Both the position numbers and the translations under genes were made by a program. A stretch of 64,000 nt of DNA from Pogonophryne albipinna (taxonomy: Eukaryota; Chordata; Actinopteri; Perciformes; Artedidraconidae), in contig CM053264.1 in the NCBI GenBank assembly GCA_028583405.1, positions 10,285,030 to 10,349,029 on the forward strand, in the 5' to 3' direction. A model generated the notes under the pieces. That model ran no database searches and had not been told where the DNA came from. It worked only from the letters and a program-made list of their open reading frames with translations. Shown piece by piece: positions 19,601 to 35,190 of the stretch. How positions within the stretch are numbered: the stretch's first letter is position 1; every line of letters starts with the position of its first letter.

Positions 19601-22600
19601 TTGTTCTTTCTGCTGCTTTGAAAAATATATATTTTAAAGCACAAAGCAAATCATTTTAATTCCTCACTGTATTGTATTACAGAGGAAACCATAAGTTATA
19701 TTAAAAATCATACATTCTCTACAAAATGAAAATATAATTCCTTCTATGCTCAATGTGAAGCATCAAAGGACAGCATACATTTGAGTCTACAAACACCATA
19801 AGAAATAACTGCATATATTTTAATGATATGCAGCTCACAACTCACAAATTACAAAAATTCAAAAACACTGCTACTTCAAATCAGACCAAGACAAGGAACA
19901 CATGGTATCTGTTATATCAACCGAATGCTGACGTTAGCTTAACTTCAGGATTTAGTGAAACCACAAGGGATCTTCGGGGCTTGTTCCACCAATGGGAGGC
20001 CAGACGAGAACAGTCTTAACGCATGTTTCTAAGAACCTTTGTGATCAGCTGGCTCCAGGCGAGGAACTGGAGAGATCTGTCTTCAGCACGTGGTTTTGCC
20101 GTCGCCCTGAGGTAGACAGGTGGCAGCTCTTAGTTGGCTTTGTGTTGGCATCAGGGTCTTTAACAAGGGGGATCAGGAGCTGTGTGTCACACATATTTGG
20201 ACATGTTGAAGAGGGGTGACTCATTCTGGAGGTTTAGTTGCATATCTAAATATGCTGTTGTCTAGTATCAAACAAGATGTTTCTCGCAGTCTTCTTTTTT
20301 CCAGATCAGTGCAATGACTGCAGGTACAGGTAAATAAACAAGCTTTAGTTTTGTAGTTTGAACATGCTTGTTGCATTCGGGACGTCATGAGATCCAGTCT
20401 CCCATGATCCTTTTTTACTCAATGAACAATTCTTTCATGACTTTCTAAGCAATGGTTAAATTTCTTGTCAGGGTTTAAGACATATTCAGCTTTTTCCAAG
20501 TTCCCTTTTCCGTTTTGATCACAGCAGATAAGACTGCCCAACCTTTGGTGAGCACAACCATGTTGAAGCATCTGATCCGAGGGAATCATCACTGGGGTGT
20601 GTTTTGCTCCAGGCATGGTAGGCAAGTAAAGCAGAGGCAAACAAAGTTCCACTAGCTGAGCCAAAAGCAATTAGCTTGCATTTTGTTGACAACCCAGCGT
20701 GAAGCTTTTATGCTCAACTGGTCTGAGTTTGGAAATTGCCTCGACAGGAAATAGCAACAATGGCAACATGTTGCTTAAAATTCTGCCGTATTATCATACT
20801 TATTTATCCTCACTCAGCATGATGTTTAACACTAACATAACATTGCTATAAATGTCTATGCTTGAGGCCTTCCCAAGACTTTCATTAAGCCACAATGACC
20901 TTGAGCTGTGGGTTAATGTGTGTGCATGCTGGAGGGTGTATGAGTCGAAACAGGTAGACATTTTTTAGCAGCGTCAACCACCGTTGCTTCTTGATGATCA
21001 GGGCTTTGGATTCTTGCCATTACAAATATTATAATTCAACTGTTTATGGTAAATATTGGAACCCAGAAGCTCTTCCACAATGCCTGAATCAACAAGTACA
21101 CGTTTATGAGCCACCATGTCTTACATTTAAAACGTTCTGCAGTGAGTTTTTAGACAGAGAAGTTAATGTAATTCATTTTTTATCCTACTGATACATATTT
21201 ATAAGAACCACCTATCACATTTTGTTTGAGTTTATGAAAATGACTGTTAAATTAAGATTACCAACCTCCGCTAAATATTATTTTCCACATCATCTTTTAT
21301 AGGCTTTCCTTTCCCCTGCTTAAACACCATTGATACTTACATGTATGCATCCAATCATTGGCTTTAAACAGGAAAGTGAAAAAACGTGCAAAAAAACACC
21401 TTGAAATCTTTGTTGTTTTTTTCGTGGCAGAGGAATAATTGGTTTATTTAAAGCTATTAAAAAAAGCATTAAAATGGACAAGCCTAGAGTTCATTGTAAA
21501 GGTATTCTATTCTACCCCTTTTTTCATTTGTATTTCATCCTTAATTTGATTTGATTTGTATCTGTTGACAGACGTAGCAGCCCTATTGTCAGAAATGCAA
21601 CCGCAGGTCCCCATACCTGATTAAGTCCTCTCTTTCCTCCGTCCTCTAGACAGTATAACTGCAACTTCTACATCCACACATACCTCTAATTGCTAGTGCC
21701 TGTCCTTTCCACTGAGTCATTAGTAATGTAATGCACAGTGACATCTATCTTTGGGCCAGAATGCTGTGCTCAGCTCTCTGTGGTCAATCATGCCAACAGG
21801 AGACCTTAATATTCAGGACAAAATGTCAAATACATCTGCACATGGCTTCTCTTTGAGCAATATTTTTGGAAATGTTGTGTATTTTAACATACTATAATAT
21901 GGAGATGGAGTTTCATTTGTCATTCAACTGCATCCTTATCTGAATTAGATATGTGATTTGTATAGTAATACATGACAAATATAGTCTTATTGAGTTTTAT
22001 CAAACAGGAAATTGAGCTCTGTAATCGCTCACATTGTCAAAGTGAAGGACTAAGAAATAAAGGCTAATTGAATAGCCCATCTGCTGTTGGCTACCCCTGC
22101 ACCTGACCCTGGTGGTGAATGGCTTTTCACAAAACCTATTGTTTGTTATTTTATAGATACACAAGTCCAAGGAAACAAATCCCCGGGTAATAAATTGGAA
22201 ATAAGGTCACAGACTTTCTGCAGCGCTGGCACAAAGAGTCTTGGACACAAACTCCCAATTAGCCTTGACATCACCTGAGGCCTGTAATGCTCAACGTATT
22301 GGAGTCTGAGCTGGTGTAAGATAAGAGTCTATATGCAAAAGATAGGACTGGTGAATATATAAGAATTGGTAATGGAAATCTTGACTTTTATTTAGAAGTA
22401 TGTTCTGCTTTGTACGGATTTAAAAAAGGACTGCTTCCATTGATACAGTTCATCATAGGTACATTAAACCCTTCTACTGATAATTTTCTAGCTATCCAAA
22501 CGTTTTTCATAAATAAACATTTGCAACTATTTGATTGGAATATGTTATTTTCCATTTTGTCATGTTTGTGGAAGCAGAACTAGTTCTCACTCCTGTAGAC

Positions 22601-23796
22601 TGGCACTATAGCTGGGTCAATGTCCTCTCCTCTTTCCCAGAACATTCCTCAAGTGTGTCTGTCCTGAGTGTGACATCATCACCCCAGGCCTTTTGGTATC
22701 TGCTGTTACTCGTTCTACTCCAGATGATGCTTTGCCCCATAACTATAGGGAATATGTTACAAGGCTGAAATCCTACATGACATATTGTGTCACATCAATT
22801 GGGCAATAACATGTTTGCATACTGGCGTAAAATAAGATAGTCACTAACTTGTGGCCAAACATATAATCAATTATCTTTCTACTTTCTTTGTTCAGGCCGT
22901 TATGGAAAGCATTGCTGAAACAATGAAGAACTACAAGGTCAATTGCAGGAACATACAATTATTTTATATCATCAGCATGATACAGTATGCATCAATATAC
23001 AGGGGGAAGTTTTACTTGAAATAGTGTTTGAGCTATAGGTACAGTAGTCCATTGCTACTGTAGCTCATCCGAAAAATATTGTACTTCACATCAAGTGATG
23101 AATAAGAGGCTGAAGAAACACTCCTTCTTTGATTAGAGGCAGAACGAACGGCAGCATATCAGTGAAAGGAAATATGTCCAGGGACGAATGCAGCGACACA
23201 TTCTAATGATGACATGATATGCATTTCAAATTAAATATTACACCCATAATCAGAATAATTACAGCCATTATATCAGCGGGTTGTTTTGCTACTGTGATGA
23301 TGGACATGACCAAGATTCAGGTAAGGCACAAGCCACAATAAACAAACTGAAGAATACCTTGTAGCTTCTAATTAGCAATTAGTACACTGACAAAAAGAAA
23401 GTGGTAAACAAACTCATTTAATATTATCATTGTGAGCTTGTTAGCATACTGATGTTAACATTATGTTAAAGCATGGCTGTGCCAAAGACTATAGCCTCTC
23501 TTTTAGATCCATCCCCAGAATGCAATGCAGTGGAAATGAGCACACTGATCTTGCCAATCCTGATACTTTAAGGTCATCTGGCCTATATTAACATCAGTAG
23601 AAACACACAAATACAAAGAGGATGTTTTATTTGTAACAGCAGTTTCACAAATAACTTCTCTGAAGTAAAATACTCCTAATTTTCTACCTGGCAGATGTAA
23701 TATAAGACAGACTAAAATAAGGTAAACCATAAGGCAGATCCTCAACTTGTACAATATGAAAATGTGTTTGTGTTTTAAAACGGCCACTTACGTTTA
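16676..23796. other. No recognised gene; long AT-rich stretch
   Basis: No exon or repeat is recognised across about 7 kb. Open frames are all short. The frame at 16858-17100 (80 codons, +) is lysine-rich at its start but matches nothing I know. About 19030-19330 is rich in homeodomain-like ATTA motifs and might be a conserved non-coding element; this is untested. Confidence 0.4.
17312..17336. promoter_or_regulatory. Pbx/Meis-like motif beside an octamer
   Basis: TGTCAATCA at 17312-17320 (reverse complement TGATTGACA, close to the Pbx-Meis consensus) lies eight bases from a perfect octamer ATTTGCAT at 17329-17336. The pairing is seen directly; enhancer function is inference. Each motif alone is common in AT-rich DNA. 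Confidence 0.2.
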
Positions 23797-23889
23797 TAAT
23801 AACTTCCATCCATCCATCCATCTTCTCCCGCTTATCCGTGGTCGGGTCGCGGGGGTAGCAGTTCCAGCAGAGAGCCCCAAACTTTCTTT

Positions 23890-25547
23890 TCAGTACCGCT
23901 CCCGCTGCTCCGATTCTCCGGCCCATCTCACGCTCCATTGTTCCCTCACTCGAGAACAAGACCCCGAGATACTTGAACTCCTTCACTTGGGGTAAGGACT
24001 CATTCCCTACTTGGAGTGGACAGTCCATCGGTTTCCTGCTGAGAACCATGGCCTCAGATTTGGAGGTGCTGATCCTCATCCCAGCCGCTTCACACTCGGT
24101 TGCGAACCGATCCAGTGAGTGCTGAAGGTCGCAGACCGATGAAGCCATTAGAACCACATCATCTGCAAAAAGCAATGGTGCAATCCTTAGTCCACCGAAC
24201 TGCAGACCCCCTTCCCCACGACTACGCCTCGAAATCCGATCCATGTATATTACAAACAGGATTGGTGCCAAAGCGCAGCCCTGGCGGAGGCCAACCCTCA
24301 CCGGAAATGGGTCCGACTTACTGCCGAGGACCCGGACACAGCTCTCGCTTTGGGAGTACAGAGATTGGATGGCCCTGAGTAGAGACCCCCTCACCCCATA
24401 CTCCCGCAGCACCCCCCACAGTAACTCCCTGGGTACTCGGTCATACGCCTTCTCCAAGTCTACAAAACACATGTAGACCGGATAAGCGTACTCCCAGGCC
24501 CCCTCCAGGATCCTTGCGAGAGTAAAAAGCTGATCCGTCGTTCCACGACCAGGACGGAATCCTCATTGTTCCTCCTCAATCTGAGGTTCGACAATCGTCC
24601 TGACCCTCCTTTCGAGTACCTTAGAGTAAACTTTCCCGGGGAGGCTGAGTAGTGTGATGCCTCTGTAATTGGCACACACCCTCTGATCTGTGGAACCACC
24701 ACCCCGGTCTGCCACTCCTTCGGTACTGTTTCCGACTTCCACGCAACGTTGATGAGACGTGTCAACCATGACAGTCCCTCAACACCCAGAGCCTTCAGCA
24801 TTTCTGGGCAGATCTCATCCACCCCCAGGGCTTTGCCACTGTGGAGTTGTTTAACGACCTCAGTGACCTCCCCCCGGAAGATTGGTGTTGATCCCCAGTG
24901 ATACTCCAGCTCTGCCTCTAACATAGAGGGCGGAGTTGTCGGGTTCAGGAGTTCCTCAAAGTGTTCCTTCCAACGCCCTAACACTCCATCAGTTGAGGTC
25001 AACAACGTCCCATCCTTACTGTACACAGCTTGGATGGTTCCCTGCTTCCCCCTCCTGAGGTGTCGGACAGTTTTCCAGAACAACTTTGGTGCCGCCCGAA
25101 AGTCCTTTTCCATGTCTTCTCCGAACTTCTCCCACACCCGCTGCTTTGCCTCGGCCACGGATGAGGCTGCTGCCCTTCTGGCCTGTCGGTACCTTGCAAC
25201 TGCCTCGGGAGTCTCCCGGGATAACATATCCCTGAAGGCCTCCTTCTTCAGTCGGACGGCTTCCCTGACCACCGGTGTCCACCAGGAGGTTCGAGGGTTA
25301 CCGCCCCTTGAGGCACCTAGGACCTTGAGACCACAGCTCCCCGCCGCGGCTTCGGCAATAGAGGCTTTGAACACCGACCACTCTGGTTCAATGTCCCCAA
25401 CCTCCACAGGAATGCCCGAAAAGCTCCGCCGGTGGTGTGAGTTGAAGGCCTCCTGAACTTGGGCCTCCTCCAGACGTTCCCAGTTCACCCGAACTACACG
25501 TTTGGGCTTACCAGGTCTATCTCTAGAGGCTTCCCCCGCCACTCGAT
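23890..25547 (-). pseudogene. Rex3 reverse transcriptase remnant
   Basis: Reverse transcriptase of an RTE LINE. In order on the minus strand: a basic linker (KRVVRVNWERLEEAQ), the thumb-proximal block GVDEICPEMLKALGVEGLSW, CANYRGITLLSLPGKV, CFVDLEKAYDRVPRELLWG, LRQGCALAPILFVIYMDRIS, the catalytic box FADD at 24158-24169, and EFKYLGVLFSSEG. A small deletion near 24690 removes the segment between VVVP and RVCANYRG and shifts the frame. A stop replaces the residue after EEEQ at about 24567. The frame then runs open through the FADD box and stops making sense at 23890, where about 450 bp of C-terminal sequence present in the 54554-55451 copy is absent. Confidence 0.88.
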
Positions 25548-25860
25548 TCAACTCACCACCAGATGGTGATCAGTTGACAACTCCGCCCCTCTCTTTACCC
25601 GAGTGTCCAAAACATACGGCCTCAGGGCCGATGATACGATAACGAAATCGATCATGGACCTTCTGCCTAGGGTGCTCTGGTACCACGTACACTTATGAGC
25701 ATCCTTATGTTCGAACATGGTGTTTGTTATGGCCAATCCATGACTAGCACAGAAGTCCAGTAACAAACCACCACTCCGGTTCATATGAGGGGGGCCGTTC
25801 CTCCCAATTCCCTCCAAGTGTCTCCATCATTGCCCACATGTGCGTTGAAGGGGACCCTGG
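25548..25860 (-). pseudogene. Rex3 endonuclease remnant
   Basis: The C-terminal part of an apurinic-like endonuclease domain, which in the intact element nicks target DNA for target-primed reverse transcription. Visible motifs on the minus strand are [12 protein letters not shown], then [14 protein letters not shown] about 20 residues later, then [10 protein letters not shown] and the histidine-containing end block STDHHLVVS. The N-terminal half, including the first catalytic residues, is missing: sequence upstream of FNAHV is 5' UTR-like, indicating a deletion near 25855. A stop codon directly after HHLVVS at 25548-25550, where a tryptophan codon would be expected, ends the frame. Confidence 0.8.
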
Positions 25861-26075
25861 GCTTCCTCCGGGCCGGGTATCCTCACTTCTTGTTTTTTCT
25901 TTCATGAGGTCTTTTTGAACCAATCTTAGTCTGGCCCCTTGCCTGAGACCAATTTGCCATGGGAGACCCTACCAGGAACACAAGGTTCCAGACAACACAG
26001 CCCCCAGGTTCATCAGGGCACACAAACCTCTCTACCACGGTAAGGTGCTGGTTCTTCAGAGAGGCTAATAACTTC

Positions 26076-26801
26076 ATAAATGGTAATGAAAACCTGATCA
26101 GTGTTGTTCTGATCCAGTTTGAGATATTAAGTTGTAAAATTGATAAAAATCCGCTAATGCATCTTTTAGCAGTGCTTTGAAAATTCCCAGTGAGGGTTAT
26201 TTGAATATCAATAAGCCAAGAAACTGTGTGATCAAAAAGCCTCCTGGGTCGAAAGTTTGCAGGCGAGCGTGGATGACCCAGACAGATGGCAGCTCTCAAT
26301 CCCTGGACGCTGAAATGAGACTCAACGCAAAACTTGAGAGGGATGAAATTTGAGTGAGCTTAAGAGGGTTGTGTTTCTCTATGAGCACGAGAGGGGGGAA
26401 AGAGTGGTTCTGTGTCTGCGCTGGGTGGGAGATTGAGACAGAATAAAGACTTTATGGGAGAGGTTTGTACTTTTACAGCTGCAGTCGCTGCTTTGATGGA
26501 CCTCGCAAGGTCAAACGCCACAGTAAAAGAGGATGCCACTCAAGAACTTGTTTTTCCGTTGTCCTGCACCGTGCAAACAGTAACATTTTAAACAGAACTG
26601 CATTCTGTAATGGCACACAGCCACATGGATAAAAACAACTTTTGGTAAAAAAGGCAATTCATTTGGTAAAAAAAAAGAATAAGACAAATAATCCCAACGA
26701 TATCCATAGGTGTTCGCTCCAACTCAGTCGAGCTCAGGCCCTAATAAATGCTATAATGCACAGCACAATGTTCCAAACCACATGAGTGTATTATATAATT
26801 A
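26076..26801. other. No recognised gene
   Basis: AT-rich DNA between the Rex3 insertion and a short (AAT)n tract; nothing recognised. Confidence 0.45.
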
Positions 26802-26890
26802 GTAATAATAATAATAATAATAATACATTACATTTTATATAGGGCTTTTCCTGGTGTATGTGGACTATGAAATCTCTTTAACAATTACAA
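26802..26890 (-). mobile_element. Possible LINE 3' end with (ATT)n tail
   Basis: An (AAT)n run at about 26803-26825 is followed by ACATTACATTTTATATAGGG and CTTTTCCTGG, a block resembling the ends of fish L2-like LINEs (compare the related block at 8314). The element would lie on the minus strand. The right edge is unclear and no coding remnant is visible. Confidence 0.35.
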
Positions 26891-27322
26891 AAATAAGAAT
26901 TAAACAACATTTCATTAGAGTTGCATAATTGCTCCTCTTATTAGGCGCGTTCACACCGCAGTACTTTTCCCACTTTAGTTCCGATATAGTTCCGAAATGT
27001 TGCGTTCACACCAAAAAGAGCCGGAACTAAAATTAATTCATGAGAACCTTTTCACCCCCCTTTCCGTCCCTGCTAGAGAGCAGGTACTTTCGTGGGAGAA
27101 AAAGGTTCCTATGTCTGATTGGCTGGGCGGATTGCAAACCACGCCCCGTAAAACTCCCAAAAAAAATTGTGAAGCCGCCATTTTATTATCCTCGCATTAG
27201 CATTATTAGCATTAGCCCAGCGCAGAAACGCAGAGAGACTAACTTATGGCAACACAAAATAAAACATGGGAGCGGTGGAGATGAGGAGGTGTCGGCGTTC
27301 TGGCGATTTACTCGGAAGGCTT

Positions 27323-27359
27323 CAGTAGAAGCTGCTGGGAGTCCCAGCAGCTTCTACTG
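27323..27359. repeat. Perfect hairpin, 18-bp arms, 1-nt spacer
   Basis: CAGTAGAAGCTGCTGGGA at 27323-27340 is followed after one base by its exact reverse complement at 27342-27359. It lies near the centre of the 26943-27618 transposon. A stem this long can extrude as a cruciform or form a stable RNA stem if transcribed. Confidence 0.95.
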
Positions 27360-27531
27360 GAGCCAGTCCCCAACTCTGGGGACTTCCGGCCGGGGACTTT
27401 GGGCGGCAGTATACGCCGTGAAGTGGTTTGCGGCCTGCCAGTAAACCCAAAGCAGAAAAAGAAGAAGTGACGTCAGCGGCTTCATTTGCCTAATCCTCCC
27501 CCAGGGACTTATTCCGGTGTGAACGCGATCT

Positions 27532-27575
27532 GAACTTAGTTCATGAGAACTAAAGAGTTCTCATGAACTAAGTTC
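27532..27575. repeat. Perfect hairpin, 20-bp arms, 4-nt spacer
   Basis: GAACTTAGTTCATGAGAACT at 27532-27551 and its exact reverse complement at 27556-27575 are separated by AAAG. The arms contain the shorter palindrome TTCATGAGAA. It lies just inside the right TIR; related GAACTAAA and TTCATGAGAACCTTTT words occur inside the left TIR (27021-27050), so it may be an elaborated subterminal repeat. Confidence 0.95.
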
Positions 27576-27618
27576 TCATGAACCTTTGTGGGAAAAGTAC
27601 TGCGGTGTGAATGTGCCT

Positions 27619-32593
<4,975 letters not shown>

Positions 32594-32634
32594 ACACACA
32601 CACACACGCACACACGCACACGCACACATGCACG

Positions 32635-32668
<34 letters not shown>
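32594..32668. repeat. Interrupted (AC)n/(GCAC)n microsatellite
   Basis: An AC array with scattered GC and TGC interruptions (32594-32640) followed by a pure CA run to 32668. The 221-codon minus-strand frame at 32425-33090 runs through it and owes part of its length to the stop-free repeat; I do not call it a gene. Confidence 0.95.
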
Positions 32669-32670
<2 letters not shown>

Positions 32671-35061
32671 TGTAAACGCACACCTCAGCAAAGATAAAAC
32701 AATCCCCTCGCTGATAAACAAGTTCTTGGGAAACAACAAAAATAACTTTAATGTATTCACGGACGAGGCTTTGTAAGGCGTTTGCTCACTGACTTCTTCC
32801 CACCATGACAGTGCTGCCTCTGAGTCGCTGATACCTGAGGTTGAGGTTTCCGTGTGTGCATCCTTGCATGTTGCGTGTCCATGCCTTGAGGTGGCTGTGA
32901 GTTTTGTGCAGTCTGATTCAACCCATGCTGCCTCTGAGCCAATGACACCTTCTTGTTCCAGTATTGCTTTGATGTGCTGTCTGAATCTTAAGAATGCTTC
33001 TTTCTTTATACCCCCTGGTTGCTCCCGCTGCACAGCAGGGTGACTGCACTCGCAGGTCAGCGGCTTACATAAACACCCAGCAACATTCACCCGCCCGCTG
33101 CTGACGCTGAGCTTTTAATGTTTTATCTTACAAAGACGGCAACAAAGTCTCTTAGAAGTTCATTGCTTCCTTTTGCTTTTCTTTTTGCAACCAATGTTTC
33201 GCCTTGTTGGTTATTTATTGGTCGAATGCAATACAATTAACGTCTCCACGGGGCACTCCAAGTGGTGTGATCCCAAGTGATGAATTAACGGAGGTTTGTT
33301 TGTTTGGTCTTTTCTATTCTCCACTTTCTCACCCATCCAATCCATTTAGAAAATCTACCCCATGGAGTCTGTACGAAACTGTAAGAAAACTGAACCAAGT
33401 ATAATTGCACTGTATGGCGATTTTAAAACAAGCCAATACTGTGAACATGAACCCAAAGATGAGGTCTTAAAGTTATTATACAAATAAAACCTCTGTTTGG
33501 GTTAAATTTTCAAAGTTATGGTTTGAAAAATCATACTGTTTATATAAACTGTATATATTTCTGAGGTATAATATGATAAATGGACTCCTGGCAATGTTGA
33601 ATGGACTTTTCTCAAAAGTAAGTAATTGGTTTCATATGGAAATACATAAACCGTATTATATAGAAGTATGTAACAAAATGTGGATTCAATGAGCAGAATG
33701 TGTGTCTGATTCAAGTTATATAAGAGCCAGTAACAAAACCACGGAATAAAATATTGCTATATCCTAGAAAAGCTGTGAAAAAATACAATTTAGGCTCCCA
33801 TGATGCGGAGAAAATAAAAATACAAGTCAAGTTATTGGACCTACTTTTAACTGATGTTCTTTAATAAGACCTTAGACTTACAGTGCTGTGCAGCTAGCCA
33901 CAACATTAGCACTGCAGTGAATGTACTGCAGTCCACTCGGTTTTCAAATTAAAAGACCTGAATAGGCTGTAACACAAAACTAGAGGAGGCATTCCAGCTC
34001 CTGACAGAGGAAAAGAAAAGTCAATTTCCAGAAACCCATAGCCTTCTGACGCACAAGACACTTTGAAAGACATCTATTCACTTTAAACATTTATTATTTG
34101 CTGCTTGAAACTCTCCTCTCTTTATTGACAATCGGGGCATGAAATGTACACTGAGCAGACTTAACCTCAGCACAGGGTGCACACTTTGACAGTGATTTTC
34201 TGTAACGGATACAGTGTGAAGCATTTGGCACCAGGAGACGTAAGGAATCATTTAGATACGCCCCATAGACATACACTCATTTATATCCTATACAAATGTT
34301 ATTTCTAATTTCCCATTAGGACTCTGCAACTCTGTTTGTAAAAGTGCTGAACGAATAAAGTACCTTCGTGAACTAATTTACCACATGAAGGGACATATTA
34401 GGAAGTGGAATAATGATGTTACATTAGAGCAAATATGTTTGCATTTGAAAGATAAAAGTGCTGTTCAACCCACATAGATAGTTAAACAGATGTAAGGGCA
34501 TTGAAACATATTTTGAACATCCTAAATAACACGAATAATCTGAATACCTGTGGGTGTACAAATTATAATAATCTCTAATAAGAGTAATGTTTTTAGAGAA
34601 GATCTGGTTTCCCACATGTAACGTTCAGCACAGATCAAACAAAGTTACACAACCTCACTGAAGCAAAGCCATGAATGCCTACGGGGTTGTCAAATCACTT
34701 TGATATATTTCCCAATGAGACATTTCACCCGGAGAAAGGTGATAAGATATAAGAAAAATTGACAATGGGAAATTGCTGGTTTCAGTGTTCTCATACACTT
34801 TGTGCCAACATGTCAGAACAAATAGCGTGCTGATGGATGGCTGATAGTCTGATTGTATTATCACTGTCATCATATTGTTCCTTTGAACCAAGCCAAATAT
34901 ATAACCTGTTTAAATCATTGAGGTGTGTAATTGTTGGATTATTTGTATAGATAATGGATGACATAACATATTGTTTTATGTGTAATTATGAAGATTTGAC
35001 ACCGCTCTGTATATGTTTGCTAGCCTTTTAATAAATCAGTGCTTTTTTTTAATCATGTAAT
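32669..35061. other. No recognised gene
   Basis: No exon or repeat family recognised; 33500-33860 is especially AT-rich. Confidence 0.45.
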
Positions 35062-35190
35062 TGTTTATTTAGCAGGGACAATGCACAGTAATGAACACTT
35101 CAAACAAAAAAATGCAAATAGTGTAAATATGCCAGATTGTAGCTTGGAGCTCACTTCCATCCGCAGTCCCATGTTGGATGTTAGGCAAGC
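35062..35190. mobile_element. Possible LINE 3'-end fragment
   Basis: TTGTTTATTTAGCAGGGACA then ATGCACAGTAATGAACA, and about 60 bp on CACTTCCATCCGCAGTCCCA, resemble a dispersed fish repeat end that I remember in the same order (GCAGGGACAATGCAC ... TTCCATCTGCAGTCCC). I cannot name the family with certainty, and neither edge is clear. Confidence 0.35.

Larger units (their letters stand above)
23807..26065 (-). mobile_element. Rex3: Rex3-type RTE LINE, internally deleted copy 1
   Basis: A non-LTR retrotransposon of the RTE clade on the minus strand, running from a 5' UTR-like block (26065 to about 25880) through endonuclease and reverse transcriptase remnants to a (GATG)n-type tail at 23807-23822. 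A 10-bp target-site duplication, TAATAACTTC, flanks it at 23797-23806 and 26066-26075, so both ends of the insertion are present. Two blocks, 24263-24283 and 24695-24714, match conserved Rex3 sequence as I remember it from published fish surveys. There are at least two internal deletions (endonuclease N-terminus near 25855; RT C-terminus near 23890), plus nonsense and frameshift changes. It is inactive. Confidence 0.9.
26943..27618. mobile_element. TIR DNA transposon, non-autonomous, 676 bp
   Basis: Terminal inverted repeats of 30 bp at 26943-26972 and 27589-27618 differ at only 2 positions; both contain TTCACACCGCAGTACTTTTC. The interior holds two perfect hairpins (27323-27359 and 27532-27575). 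A start codon at 27247 opens a short frame (MATQNKTWERWR) that after a one-base shift continues DEEVSAF, reminiscent of the N-terminus of transposon-encoded Myb/SANT-like proteins. That hints at a PIF/Harbinger origin but is weak evidence. I find no clear target-site duplication: flanks read TT before and CTAA after. No transposase frame remains. Confidence 0.75.

Noticed and set aside
24034..25456. Plus-strand open frames across the Rex3 copy (for example 25034-25456)
   Set aside because: Shadows of the minus-strand reverse transcriptase coding sequence.
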